This document shows positions 47,166 through 57,852 of a DNA stretch of 64,000 bases, piece after piece. Within the stretch, counting starts at the first letter, position 1. The number at the start of each line of letters is the position of its first letter. Source of the stretch: Diphasiastrum complanatum (taxonomy: Eukaryota; Streptophyta; Lycopodiopsida; Lycopodiales; Lycopodiaceae); NCBI GenBank assembly GCA_029204225.1, contig CM055108.1:11687782-11751781 (forward strand). Reading direction: 5' to 3'. The position numbers and the translations under genes are program-made. The notes under the pieces were generated by a model that was not told the origin of the DNA, ran no database searches, and saw nothing but the letters and a program-made list of their open reading frames with translations.

Positions 47166-47527
47166 TGATGACCATTTTCTTGCCTGTCTCCTCCAACTTT
47201 GTCCATTCTTGATATGTCTCCACCAAAAAACTCCATGAATGAGCCTCCATCTCCATCTTGCCACAGGAAACCATCAAACCTTGGAGATTCATGAGTAGGT
47301 GAGTACATCAATGATGAAAATCCAGCACCACATGACTTCGTAAACCAAGTATGTTGCACTAGTCCATCTTCAAGATCTACTTGACACAAGAAAATGACCA
47401 TGAATTCGCCAAAAATTGACAATCTCCAAGTATTGGCACCAATTAGCTCAACACTTGAGAACTTAGGCATGGACGAGTGACATAATGAAACTCCAATAGC
47501 TTCATTTCCAACTAAAAAACCAGCCAA
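47166..47527 (-). pseudogene. 5' part of the decayed protein interrupted by Copia A2
   Basis: The minus-strand frame ends at the insertion site (GGDRQENGHH). Without the element and one TGATG copy it runs in phase into 40847-40553, giving a 218-codon frame with SYLLSGCCNFPESSKFETW just after the join. The translated part is Gly/Phe-rich (FDGFLWQDGDGGSFMEFFGG) and not recognisable. Upstream of 47527 an earlier stop and a hydrophobic stretch (VGVVLAFLAGFLVG) occur. Confidence 0.45.
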
Positions 47528-47704
47528 GAATGCTAGTACAACTCCAACAATAAATTATTGCAAGACAATGTACCTAGTTTGTCCATATCTTGACAATTTG
47601 CACACATTCACATGAAATAGCTCAAACATGAGATAGAACAAGTATAGTAAACTTGAAGAACACTTCCTTGCTGCTCCTTTGACCTTACTTGAGTTTAAAG
47701 ACTC

Positions 47705-49168
47705 CTACAAAAATAGATCCAAAACATCTTTGCCAAATAACCTTCCTTTGACTAGCTCCAAATTGCAACTTTCCCTTTTGTGTTGTTGAAGCCCTTTGAG
47801 ACCAACCTCTTGATCTTCCTCTTGAACATTAAAGTCAGTGAACAAAATTTGTTTTCCAGATCCATTACTTGATTTTCTAGCATGAAAACCATGAGAACCA
47901 ATATCCACTTGCATAACATCATCTACACAAGAAGATTCTCCAAAACATGTGAGTAAAGTAAAGGGAGTCGCTTCCACTTGCTTACCTTTCGCTTGAACAT
48001 CAAAGATATCAAAGATATGAATATGTTCAAACCTGAACCTCTGGAAATACTCCCTCTTAAACATATGATCTAGATCCAACAAGATCTCGTCAATACTTGA
48101 TCTTGATCTTCCATAAAGGTTAGTGAAAACAATGTCATTGGTGGCACCATCATAAATCAAAGGATAGATTCCAAACTTTCCATCCAACATGAAGTAGAGT
48201 AGGTGAGGATGAGTATCAAACCTAATAAATCCAGCCTTATTGAGTCCATAACAAAATTCAATAAGCGCACTAATGATATCTCACTTGTCTTGAAAAAATT
48301 GCCTCTCGATTTGCTCTATGTAGTCTTCTCCAGCCAACCTTTTTCCATCTCGATCATGAGTGATCAATTCATAATCATAGAATCCTTTGAGTTGATGAAG
48401 AGATGTGAGATCCATGCCCTCAATCTTCCCAAGAACCAATATTCCATTGCTCTTTCCTTCATAAGACTCCTTCTTAATGATTGCATCATAAGAAGTAGAA
48501 ACCTCAAAGACATTAGAAGCCATGAAAAAAATGATTAGTACCTTCACCATAAGGATGATTGAAGTACTCTCTTTTTTCAAACAAGAACTTCCACTCAATG
48601 ATTTAGGTAATGATAATGATTCTTCATCACTATCACTCACAATGACATCATTCAAAGTACATCCTACTTTGAACACTTCACATACTTCTCTTCTTCTTGA
48701 CTTGTGACTATCTCCCTCACCAAGTCTCTTGATAGAACCATTTGATCTACTCTCTTTATGAAGACATGTGACTCCACTTGCTAGAAAAATGACTTTCTTG
48801 GAATCATAACAAAGTGATGTAGAAGAACCACCTTCTTCATGAATGCACCTAGCAACAGTTTTTTCCATATGATCAAAGAAATCATTAACAACAACCTTTT
48901 CCAAGGAAGAACCTTCACCTCCATTGATGAAGTTAGATTTTTCCTTACCTTTTGCATGCTTGCACTTGCCATGAAGAACCATTGAAGAACCATCATTATC
49001 CTCATAACTAGCCAAGTTAGCACAAAGATGAACATCTCCAAGAAGAAAATTAGATCTTGACCTAGATCTAGCATAAGGAAGCCTGTTAGACTTTGCATAA
49101 GATCCACCAATCTTATTGATTCTAAAAGGTAACTTTGGAAAGTTGAGATCAATCTCCATTTCATCCAT
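47705..49168 (-). pseudogene. Long reading frame of 487 codons with one internal stop, unrecognised
   Basis: On the minus strand 49168-48281 (295 codons, starting MDEMEIDLNFPKLPFRIN) ends in YIEQIERQFFQDK. The TGA there (48278-48280) is followed in the same frame by DIISALIEFCYGLNKAGFIR, leading into the 161 codons ending at 47705. One stop thus splits an otherwise open frame of about 1.46 kb, unusual for chance sequence. The first half is Ser- and charge-rich (SRSRSNF, GDSHKSRRREV). The second half has an ordered alpha/beta feel (FGIYPLIYDG, NDIVFTNLYGRSRSS). I find no known domain. It lies just downstream of a Copia protease remnant in the same direction and could be extra cargo of that element. 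Confidence 0.5.
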
Positions 49169-49199
49169 CCTTTTTATTAGTCATAAAAAATTCATCAAG

Positions 49200-49560
49200 C
49201 TTGAAAAGTGTACCTTGTCTATTGCCCCTAGCAACCAAGATTTCTAGGCTTTATAATGAAACAAGCATCACCACCAAACTTTACCATGTATCCTTTCTCT
49301 ATCATTTGACCAACACTTAACAAATTCTTTGAAAGTGAAGGGATGTAAAGAACACCATCAAGTCTTGCTTTTCTATTAGTAGAGAGACAAATAGGAATTC
49401 AACCAATACCTTTAATCACACACTCACCACCATTGGCCATGTGAATTTCTTTCTTGGCTCCATCATAAGGGACCAAAGAATTAAAGAACTCCTTGTGACT
49501 AGTCATGTGCCATCTAGCTCCATTTCAATTTGAAGAAGGGCGACTCTAACAAATGGTTTA
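49200..49560 (-). pseudogene. Copia protease region remnant, minus strand
   Basis: The minus-strand reading gives NGARWHMTSHKEFFNSLVPY, then GAKKEIHMANGGECVIKGIG, a stop, and LDGVLYIPSLSKNLLSVGQM. This matches the stretch after the active-site D-S-G-A of Copia protease. The catalytic Asp itself is lost, and further stops follow. Confidence 0.7.
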
Positions 49561-49569
49561 CTTGAAGAT

Positions 49570-50420
49570 TTGAAGTTCAAATGAGTGTGTAAATTTCAAG
49601 TGTACTTCCCACACGTGTGAGAGGCTGTTGGAATTGTACTTTCACTGTATCTATGTGATTTTTCCATATTGTTTCAAACAATTTTGAGAGAAACTAGTAA
49701 TTTGCTTTGTAAAAATCCATTGACGTCATTGTTGATTTGATGTGAAATGGTGTTAGATGAATGATAAACCTCTAAATCATTGAGAGTGAGTTTTGAGGCT
49801 TATGCTAATTTTAGTTCCAGAGAGAGACTAAATCCATTCCAAACACCATAGGGAGGGATTGGCACTTCCAAGAGTCAAATCCAATTTTTCCAAGAAGATA
49901 GTGTGTGTAGAATTTTATTTCCCAAGTCTTTTTGAGTTTAAGACCATTATACCGTGTGGCTAAATTTCTGAGAAAGAGAGAAGGAAGAGCCTTTAAATAG
50001 TACATTTGTTGCACTTGTTACTAGTAAAAATGGGTTCAATTGGAGCCTATCTTCTTGAAGCTAGTGAAAGGTTGAATCAAGTAACTATTCAATTTGGAAA
50101 GTAAGAATGGAGTCACTACTAGTGCTCCAAGATTTGTATGATGTTGTTCTTGGTGAAGAGGAAGAGCCTCAAGGAGGACAAGATCTAGTGAAGTACAAGA
50201 AGAAATCTAGGCTAGCATTACATTGTCTTGAAATGAATATTAGTAATCAACTTCTTAAAGAAGTTGCATCTTGTACCTCGGCCAAGGAGGCATGGGACTC
50301 CTTGAAAGGAATTTATGAATCCAAAAACACCTCTAGAGTGCTTATGCTTAGAAACAAAGTTCTACAAAGCATTAGAGGTAGTGATGAGAGTGCTCAAGAG
50401 TATGTCTTGAGGTTGTAACT
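49570..50420 (+). pseudogene. Copia family C leader and gag fragment
   Basis: The gag begins MGSIGAYLLEASERLN at 50031. A one-base loss near 50073 shifts the frame before NYSIWK; 50107-50418 then reads MESLLVLQDLYDVVLGEEEE to SAQEYVLRL and stops. The upstream part (49570-50030) is leader-like and contains CACACGTGTG at 49610-49619. Zinc knuckle and pol are absent. Confidence 0.75.
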
Positions 50421-50760
50421 ATCATGTTTCATACTTTTGCTTCACTATGAGCTGGGGAACTAGCTTCCCTCTTCCAACTCCACACTTGCACTCACATCAA
50501 CAACAAATGTGCTGAAGGAGGCAACGACAGGCAGCCTAGAGGTTTAGGCCAGGGTTTAGGAGCCAAGTCTTGGTCATCATAAATGGGGATCAGCTTGAAA
50601 TGGGTTTAGGGGGATCAGCTTGCCATCTTGGTAAAGACGCAAAGGGTAAGGCTTGAGAACAAGGAGAGAGACGATTCTGGTAGGATTGTTGGTTTGCTTC
50701 TTTTTGTAACCAAAGATCAGGGACATGGATTGGATCTTGAATGATCTGAATTCCTTCACA
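50421..50760 (+). repeat. Partial LTR ahead of a second Copia fragment
   Basis: Ends TTCACA directly before TGGTATCAGAGC at 50761-50772, so this is the 3' part of an LTR. Its left end is not resolved. Confidence 0.6.
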
Positions 50761-50772
50761 TGGTATCAGAGC
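50761..50772 (+). other. Primer-binding site, partial Copia element
   Basis: TGGTATCAGAGC after the LTR end. Confidence 0.8.
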
Positions 50773-50845
50773 TATTGTGTTTCAGATTATTAAAAGATCA
50801 ACCACATTTTTCAAAGATTTGGAGGAGTTACATTTCAATAGTTGA

Positions 50846-51333
50846 TGGAGATTGTTGCAGGTGTGGAGGATAGGCCTCATGCACCTCAAGATCAAGTGAG
50901 GTATGACAAGAGAGCAAAGAAAGCTCTACACATGATAAAGATGAATGTTACCAATGAGCTTCTCAAAGAAGTTGGTAAGTGCACATCATCTTTGGAGGCT
51001 TGGGAAGCTTTGAAGAAGCTTTATGAATCCAAGTCTACATCAAGAGTGCTTACTCTTAGGACGCAAATCTTTCAAAGCTTTCAAAAGAAGGAAGAGGGTA
51101 CTCATGCTTTTGTTTTAAGGGTTAAAGCATTCAATGTTCAAAGCTTTGCTATTCAAAAAACTTTGCCAAGTATTGTGGATTTGCAAGAGATCTTGGTGAA
51201 TGAGGAGTATAGGCTTCAATCAAGAGGAGGTGGATCTACATCGACATCTCAATATGAGCACCAATGCTTTGTGCAAAATGAAGAGATTTGGATCATTATC
51301 AAAACTCTTAGACTTGGCTCTGATACCATGTGA
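50846..51333 (+). pseudogene. Copia family D gag fragment
   Basis: An open frame with MEIVAGVEDRPHAPQDQVRY, AWEALKKLYESKSTSRVLTL and LPSIVDLQEILVNEEYRL, a Copia gag core without its usual N-terminus. About 30-40 residues in the middle (the LVQIILNGL segment) are missing relative to A2. It runs into a minus-oriented primer site. Confidence 0.7.
51317..51328 (-). other. Primer-binding site, minus orientation
   Basis: GCTCTGATACCA on the plus strand, the reverse complement of the tRNA-Met primer site, directly followed by TGTGAAATTTCAG. Confidence 0.75.
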
Positions 51334-51492
51334 AATTTCAGAGAAATGGACTCAATTTGATTTACAAAAGATCAATAAGAGTGATTGGTAACTTGGAATC
51401 TTGATCTATATTAAAACTAGCATCCAAATCTAGCTTTTACTTGACAATTTCAATGTTTCTCATCATTAAACTCCAAATGGATCTCACATGGA
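51329..51492 (-). repeat. Truncated LTR, minus orientation
   Basis: Its inner end (TTTCACA in minus reading) adjoins the primer site. The outer part is cut at 51492 by the inverted duplication. Confidence 0.55.
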
Positions 51493-51743
51493 TGTTAGCG
51501 CTATGCTAGGGTAGGGTGGAAGGAAAGGCACTAATTATTTTCTTTTGACAAGCATTTAGAAAAAAGTCCTCGATCATCTCGCTCTCTCCCATCGTCATCA
51601 TGCTCCATGTAGCACTCATGGGTAATTGAGAGTCCGGCACTCCTGCACATGAATGACACTTGGGCCTCTCAAAAAAATGAAAAGAGGATTATGTGTACAA
51701 ACTCACCTGATGGAGATTTTGAACGAGAGAAATGGATGAATCC

Positions 51744-51942
<199 letters not shown>

Positions 51943-52775
51943 CCAAACTTAAACTAGTGTTTTCCTTCAAACTTAAAGGCAAGGTGATTGATACATGGGC
52001 AGGCGTTTAGACATGATCAATCTTCGTTGAAGCTGCCAACGATCTACAGCTACGTAATGGATACCCGAGTGCATATTCCGCCCAATTGTGAACATATTAA
52101 AAAGCAGAATATGTCGTTGTTGCCCCTCCGTGCCACCAGTCGCTGCCCTGCCCATTCTGTCAATTTGATTCATTGACTGCGAAATGCCACGTGGCCTTTT
52201 GAGATTGGATAAGATAAATCCAAGTGCTCATTAGAGTTCATGTGAAAAAAAGCCCCAATGGATCATGGGCAGGGCAGAAATCTCTCTGGAAATCCTTACC
52301 CGGCCCATTCCATAATACTACTGGATCCACAACTAATCCATAATACTGGATCCACAGCTAAGTAAAGCTCTCTAATTCTTGATCTGACCGGAACGTTTGC
52401 AGAAAGACTGTTGGTGGAAGAGCGGCACGGAGCTACCTCTTATACTACTACATCCAATTAAAACTTGCAGCTTGCTGCAAACAGTACAGTACTCCCTGAA
52501 TGAATTGCACCCACACATGCAGCTACACCTAAAGCTCGAATCGCAACTCTTCCGAAGCTAAACGCCTCGCCTGCATGAGCTGACCAAGTACCAAAAATGA
52601 TTTTCATCTTTCCCGTTAAGTACCAAAAACTTTGAAATTCCTGTAATACAATCAATATTACAATCAGAGCAGCAATCTGAAGGGAGAGATAGATCGAGAG
52701 GCAATTACAGAGGCTGTAATTTGACAGGAGGTGCCTGCATTCATATTTGCACAAGCAGCAACAGCTACCTCAGAT

Positions 52776-53332
52776 ATGGATCTTTCTCTTTCCTTGAACT
52801 GTAATTATAAGCGAGCATTGGAAGGTGAAGAATTAGTCAAGTGCCCTCATTGTGAATCTCTTAATACAAAGTTTCGCTTTTTCAACAATCATAAAGAGAA
52901 TCAACCGAGATATAAGTTCAAGGATTGTGGCCTCACATTCACAAAGTATGGGAAGGTAAGAAAAAGGAGTAAGCTGCATGTGCATGAGCAACAAGAGCAA
53001 GTGCTAGTCATGACTCAAAATATTGCACATGAAGAAACAACTGAATTTGAAGGATTATCTCCACCAAACACTTGGCAAAGAACATTGGAGTTGGACAAAT
53101 TAGGAAGTAATTGCTCGCATTGTGGCTCCATGGATATCAAATTCCGCTATTTCAACAACAAAAAGCAAAGCCAAGCGAGATACCTATGCAGAAATTGTCA
53201 TAAAACATTTACACTAGGTGGAAAATTAAGGAGCTGGACTACGAAGCTGGTTAATTCAGTGCAACCAACCCCCTGTGATTATAACGTCAAATCCCCTATA
53301 ATTGAGGAAAATTTCGACAATATTGAGGCATC
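52776..53332 (+). pseudogene. Dof-like transcription factor, copy 2 (finger 1 damaged, cut by Copia)
   Basis: The start MDLSLSLNCNYKRALEGEE matches copy 1 but has the sense codon CGA at position 13. An upstream in-frame ATG at 52731 would add 15 residues. Finger 1 begins CPHCESLNTKF, but its third zinc ligand is lost: YKFKDC stands where copy 1 has YKCKDC. Finger 2 (CSHCGSMDIKF ... YLCRNC) is intact. Other changes are TLGG for TRGG and RSWTTK for RSGTTK. The family A LTR interrupts after NFDNIEAS; the chance frame continues 16 codons into the LTR to 53381. The acidic C-terminal half of copy 1 is absent and is not found beyond the element. Confidence 0.8.
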
Positions 53333-54194
53333 TGTTGAAAATTGTCACTTCTCACTTGACATTGGTCCATGTAAATATTGATCAAACATTAGAATATGTT
53401 GATGATATGATTTCACACGTGTGGAGCCTGTTCCCACGTGTGAAAGGATGTACTTTTCATGTTTGTATATATCCAGATTGATTTTGTATCATTCTAGTTA
53501 GTGTGAACATGAAATGACTAGTTTTTAGTCAAGTTGACTAGTCACCTACAAATTAGCTTTTCCTTGCATGTGCATGAGTAAATGCTCCCACATGGCAAGT
53601 GGATGTTCACACGTGTGTATAGAGTACTAGAAGATAAGAGTTGACCATTTTCCTTAGATTCTATTTTGTAGGGAATATTCCTATATTCTAGGAGACTAGC
53701 TTTTTGGATTTTAGTCATATTCTAGAAGGTCAACTATTGGATAAGGATCAAGGATGGATAAAATGGATGGATCTGAGTGATGTGGCACTCTTCACACGTG
53801 TGAAGGCCTGCTGGACTGTACCAGACTCATGGATGTACTTGATCCATAAAAGGATCATCATTTTGCTAAGAATATTGATGAGACTTTTGCACTCTACACT
53901 TTTGTGAGATTTCTAGTCATTTGTCTTGTGATTTTTATGCATGATTGCTATCTAGTATCATTGTACTTGTTGTTTCAGGTGCAGTCCGTACAGTGGACAG
54001 TACTCCACACGTGTGAAGCCGCTCTCACTAAAAAATGATGTGTTGATCCATTGCTCTTGCTTAAATCCAAGTGTAGTGAATCTAGATCAAGATCTAATGT
54101 GTAGAACTTGATAGATTCATTGATTAAGCAACCAATAACTCTCTATGATTGTAAAGTACAATCATTATTGTCCTAAAAACTGTAAAATTTATCA
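53333..54194 (+). repeat. Family A 5' LTR of the hybrid element (862 bp)
   Basis: Same length and ends as the LTRs of Copia A2, with a few substitutions. Most of its palindromes keep CACGTG, including 53414-53423, a CCCACGTGTG near 53435, TTCACACGTGTG near 53608 and 53791-53804. Confidence 0.95.
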
Positions 54195-54206
54195 TGGTAT
54201 CAGAGC
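54195..54206 (+). other. Primer-binding site of the hybrid element
   Basis: TGGTATCAGAGC after the LTR. Confidence 0.93.
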
Positions 54207-54789
54207 TAAGTAAGAGAGTGATCACTGAATCATAAATCTTGTAAAGATCATTGGCAAAATTTGTTTTTTGGCCAATACTAGTGAGGGCGAGTTCTTCTAG
54301 AGTGATAGCTTGTAATCATTTGGATAAAAATGACTTGGAGGTTGTGTACGTACTTTTCACACGTGTGAAACCGTATAGCAACTTTCAATTCAAGTTACTT
54401 TGTGTTTGTTGGTCCCAAAATCACAATACTAGTTCATTTTTGGTGCTTTTTGAAGCATAGTATTGATCTAGATTCATTCTAACTAATGCCTATGACCAAA
54501 TAGTGTTTTGGATCATTGAAGCATTTCTTTTTAGAGTCTAAGATCAGATCTTAAGAGGCTGATTTGTTCAGATCCTTAGTTGAAGTGAAATCTCTAAGAA
54601 AAGTGTAAAGCAATTTTTTTGTGAGAGTGAAAGCTAGAAATTTTTGGTAAGATCTTTGAGTATCATTCAAGCTTGTGTGCTAGTTTGATAGAGACAAGCC
54701 TATAGGCATTCTAGAAAGCTTTAGGCCTTTTCATAGATCTTTTAAAATTCAAAAATCTTTGTGATTTTTAAAAGAGCATTCATTCTAAA

Positions 54790-55863
54790 ATGTCATCCAT
54801 GGGTGGATATTTGATGGAATCAAGTATTGATAGTGGAGCCTCTTCACATATGTGTAGCTCCAAGGACTCTTTCTCTTCTATTGCACCTTATGATGGAGTG
54901 AAGAAATCAATATACACTACAAATGATTTTCAATGTCCTATTGAAGGCATAGGGAACATTCCCTTGAAGCTTGCATCATCTAAAGTTCTTTCTCTCTCTA
55001 GAGTTCTTTATGTACCTAAGCTTACCAAGAATCTTATTAGTGTTGGCCAATTGCTTGATAATGGCCTTGATGTAAAATTCAATGTTGATACTTGCACTAT
55101 CAAGAAGAATGATGAGATACTTGCATTAGGATCTAGATTTGGTGGCATCTATAAACTAGATCCAAATGAGTATGTGAATGCTTGTAATGTTGCTCTTGTG
55201 AACAAGCTCTCTATGGAGGAATTATGGCATAGGAGGTTGGGACATCCCAACTACAAATCCATGCTCTCTATGATCAAAGAATCCAAAGCTATTGGCTTGC
55301 CAAAGTCATTCTCCAACAAGATCAAGCCTTGTGAGGCTTGTGCTATTGCTAAATCTCACAAAAAGCCATTTACAAGATCTTCTATCAGAAGCAAGCATCC
55401 TTTGGAGTTAATCCACTCGGATGTGCATTTCTCATCAACTACAAGCAAGGGAGGAGCCACTTGTTTTGTTACTTTCATTGATGATTACACAAGATTCACT
55501 TGGATATATCTTCTTGCTTCAAAATCTATGGTGTTTGACCATTTCCTTATTTTCAAAGCTTATGTAGAGAAGCAATTCTCATTCAAGATTAAAGCTCTTA
55601 GAAGTGATGGAGGTGGTGAATATATCTCCAATAAATTTCAAGATTTTTGTGAGCTTGAAGGCATTAAAAGAAATTTTTCTTTTGCCTACTCTCCATCTCA
55701 AAATGGAGTGGCCGAGAGAAAGAATAGATCTCTATGTGAATGTGCAAAATCTATGAGAATTGAGGCATCTTTGCCCAAAGATTTTTGGGGAGAAGCCATT
55801 AATTGTGCAAATTATCTTTGCAATAGGCTCCCACATATAGCTCTTGGAGGAAAGTCACCATAG
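54790..55863 (+). pseudogene. Hybrid Copia: 12-residue gag start fused to protease and integrase
   Basis: The frame starts with the first 12 residues of family A gag, then reads IDSGASSHM (protease active site), LWHRRLGHPN and CEACAIAKSHK (integrase zinc module), LIHSDVHFSS, LRSDGGGEY and NGVAERKN (catalytic Asp, Asp, Glu). It ends at TAG 55861-55863 after GGKSP, in the middle of a conserved stretch. The fusion keeps the reading frame. Without gag and zinc knuckle no particle could form. Confidence 0.9.
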
Positions 55864-55875
55864 GAATTCTTATTT

Positions 55876-57834
55876 TTGAAGAAGCCTAAGGTTGATCACC
55901 TTAGAGTTTTTGGATGCTTATGCTTTGTCCATATTCCCTTGGAAACAAGGAAGAAGGAAGATCCTAGTCCATGCAAAGGGATCATGGTTGGATACTCATC
56001 CACCAAGAAGGCCTATAGAGTCTTTATACTCACTACTTCTCAAGTTATTGAAAGTAGAGATGTTGTCTTTCATGAAGATCAACACTCATCATTTGAAGAG
56101 GCCGAGATCAAGAAATCTATGGATGCATCATCAATTATTGATTTTGAAGACAATCATGATGTGATGGGGTCGAGATTTGAAGAAGACTCTCCTCGGATTT
56201 TTTCACCAAGAAGATCCATGAGAGATAGATCCGAGCCTAAGAGGCTCTCATATGTTGACAAAGGCAAACAGGTGGATCTTGATTCCACTAATTATGTTTT
56301 TTATGTCTCTCATGAAGAGCCAAAGAATGTACAAGAGGCACTCAATACCAAGGAGTGGTATGATGCCATGAAGCAAGAGTATGATGCATTGATCACCAAC
56401 AATACTTGGGAGCTTGTGGATTCTCCATCCAACAAGCATGTGATTGGTTGCAAGTGGGTATTTCGGATCAAGTTCAATCATGATGGCACCATCAACAAGC
56501 ATAAAGCAAGATTATGTGCCAAAGGATTTGCTCAAATCCATGGTCTTGATTATGAGGAGACCTTTGCACCCGTTGCAAAGATGGTGACAATAAGAATTCT
56601 TATTTCTCTTGCTTGTTTTTTCAAGTGGAAGGTGTTCCAATTAGATGTATCCAATGCTTTTCTAAATGGTTATCTTGAGGAGGAGATCATCAAGGATGAG
56701 TCCAAAGTGTGCTTGCTCTTCAAAAGTCTTTATGGACTCAAGCAAGCACCAAGATCATGGTATTCAAGACTTAACTCTTTTCTTATCTCACTAGGATTTA
56801 CTCTTAGTGACTATGATCCTTCCATGTATCTAAAGTTTGTTGATAGCAATATTGTCATTCTTCTAATTTATGTTGATGACATTATTCTTTGTGGAAGTTG
56901 TATGAAGCTAGTTGATGAAACCAAGCTAGCACTTGGATGTGAGTTTAAAATGCAAGATCTAGGAGAGATACATTACATCCTAGGCCTAGAAATTGATTTT
57001 TATGAAAATCATGTCTTTATATGCCAATCTAGATATGCTCACTCTATGTTGAAAAAATTCCATATGGAAAATTCTAAGAGCATAGATACTCCAATGGAGC
57101 AAACAGTAAAAGATCCTAATAAAGGTGATGAAATATCCTTTGAGGACATCACACTTTTTAGGAGTCTTGTAGGCTCCTTGATTTGGCTTACCATTACTAG
57201 GCCCGATCTTAGTTTTTGTGTGCACAAATTGAGTCAATTTATGCAAGATCCTAAGATCCATCATTGGAAGATAGCCAAGACGATTCTAAGATATGTATCT
57301 TCATCTTGTGATTATGGTCTACTCTATAAAAGTGAAGATCTATCCATTATTGGCTACTCGGATTCGGACTTTGCAAGTGACAAGATGGATCGAAAGTCTA
57401 TTAGTGCATACACTATCTTTCTTGGAGGCAATCTAATATCTTGGCTTTCCAAAAAGCAAGATACTATATCTCTCTCTTCATGTGAGGCCGAGTACAAAGC
57501 ACTCACTACAACTACCAAAGAAGTGCTTTGGATCAAGAGGTTATTAATGGAACTAAAGTGCATCAAGGAGGATGATCTACCAATGATCAAGTGTGATAAC
57601 ATCTCGGCCCAAGCTCTTGCCAATAATCCTATATTTCATGCAAGAAGCAAGCACATAGAAGTGGCACACCATTTTGTGAGAGAAAAGCTTATTGGAGGAG
57701 AAATCTATTTGGAGCATGTCAACTCGTCCTCTTGTATTGCCGATCTACTCACCAAGCCTTTGAGCAAAAGTGCTTTCATCAAGCATAGATCTAATCTTGG
57801 AGTTATATCAAGATCAATGCTCAAATCTTCATAG
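55876..57834 (+). pseudogene. Hybrid Copia: reverse transcriptase-RNase H, family B
   Basis: Same frame as the part before the TAG. It runs through DHLRVFGCLCFVHIP (end of integrase), the RT start (NTWELVDSPSNK), FQLDVSNAFLNG, SLYGLKQAPRSWY, LIYVDDI (56866-56886), and RNase H to ADLLTKPLSK. An in-frame 24-bp deletion removes YMEQPQGF from the conserved EEEIYMEQPQGFIK of B1, joining EEEI to IKDES through a shared ATC. Unlike B1 it has no frameshift at the DYEETFAP site. Confidence 0.9.
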
Positions 57835-57852
57835 ATAATTTTTTAGGAGGAG

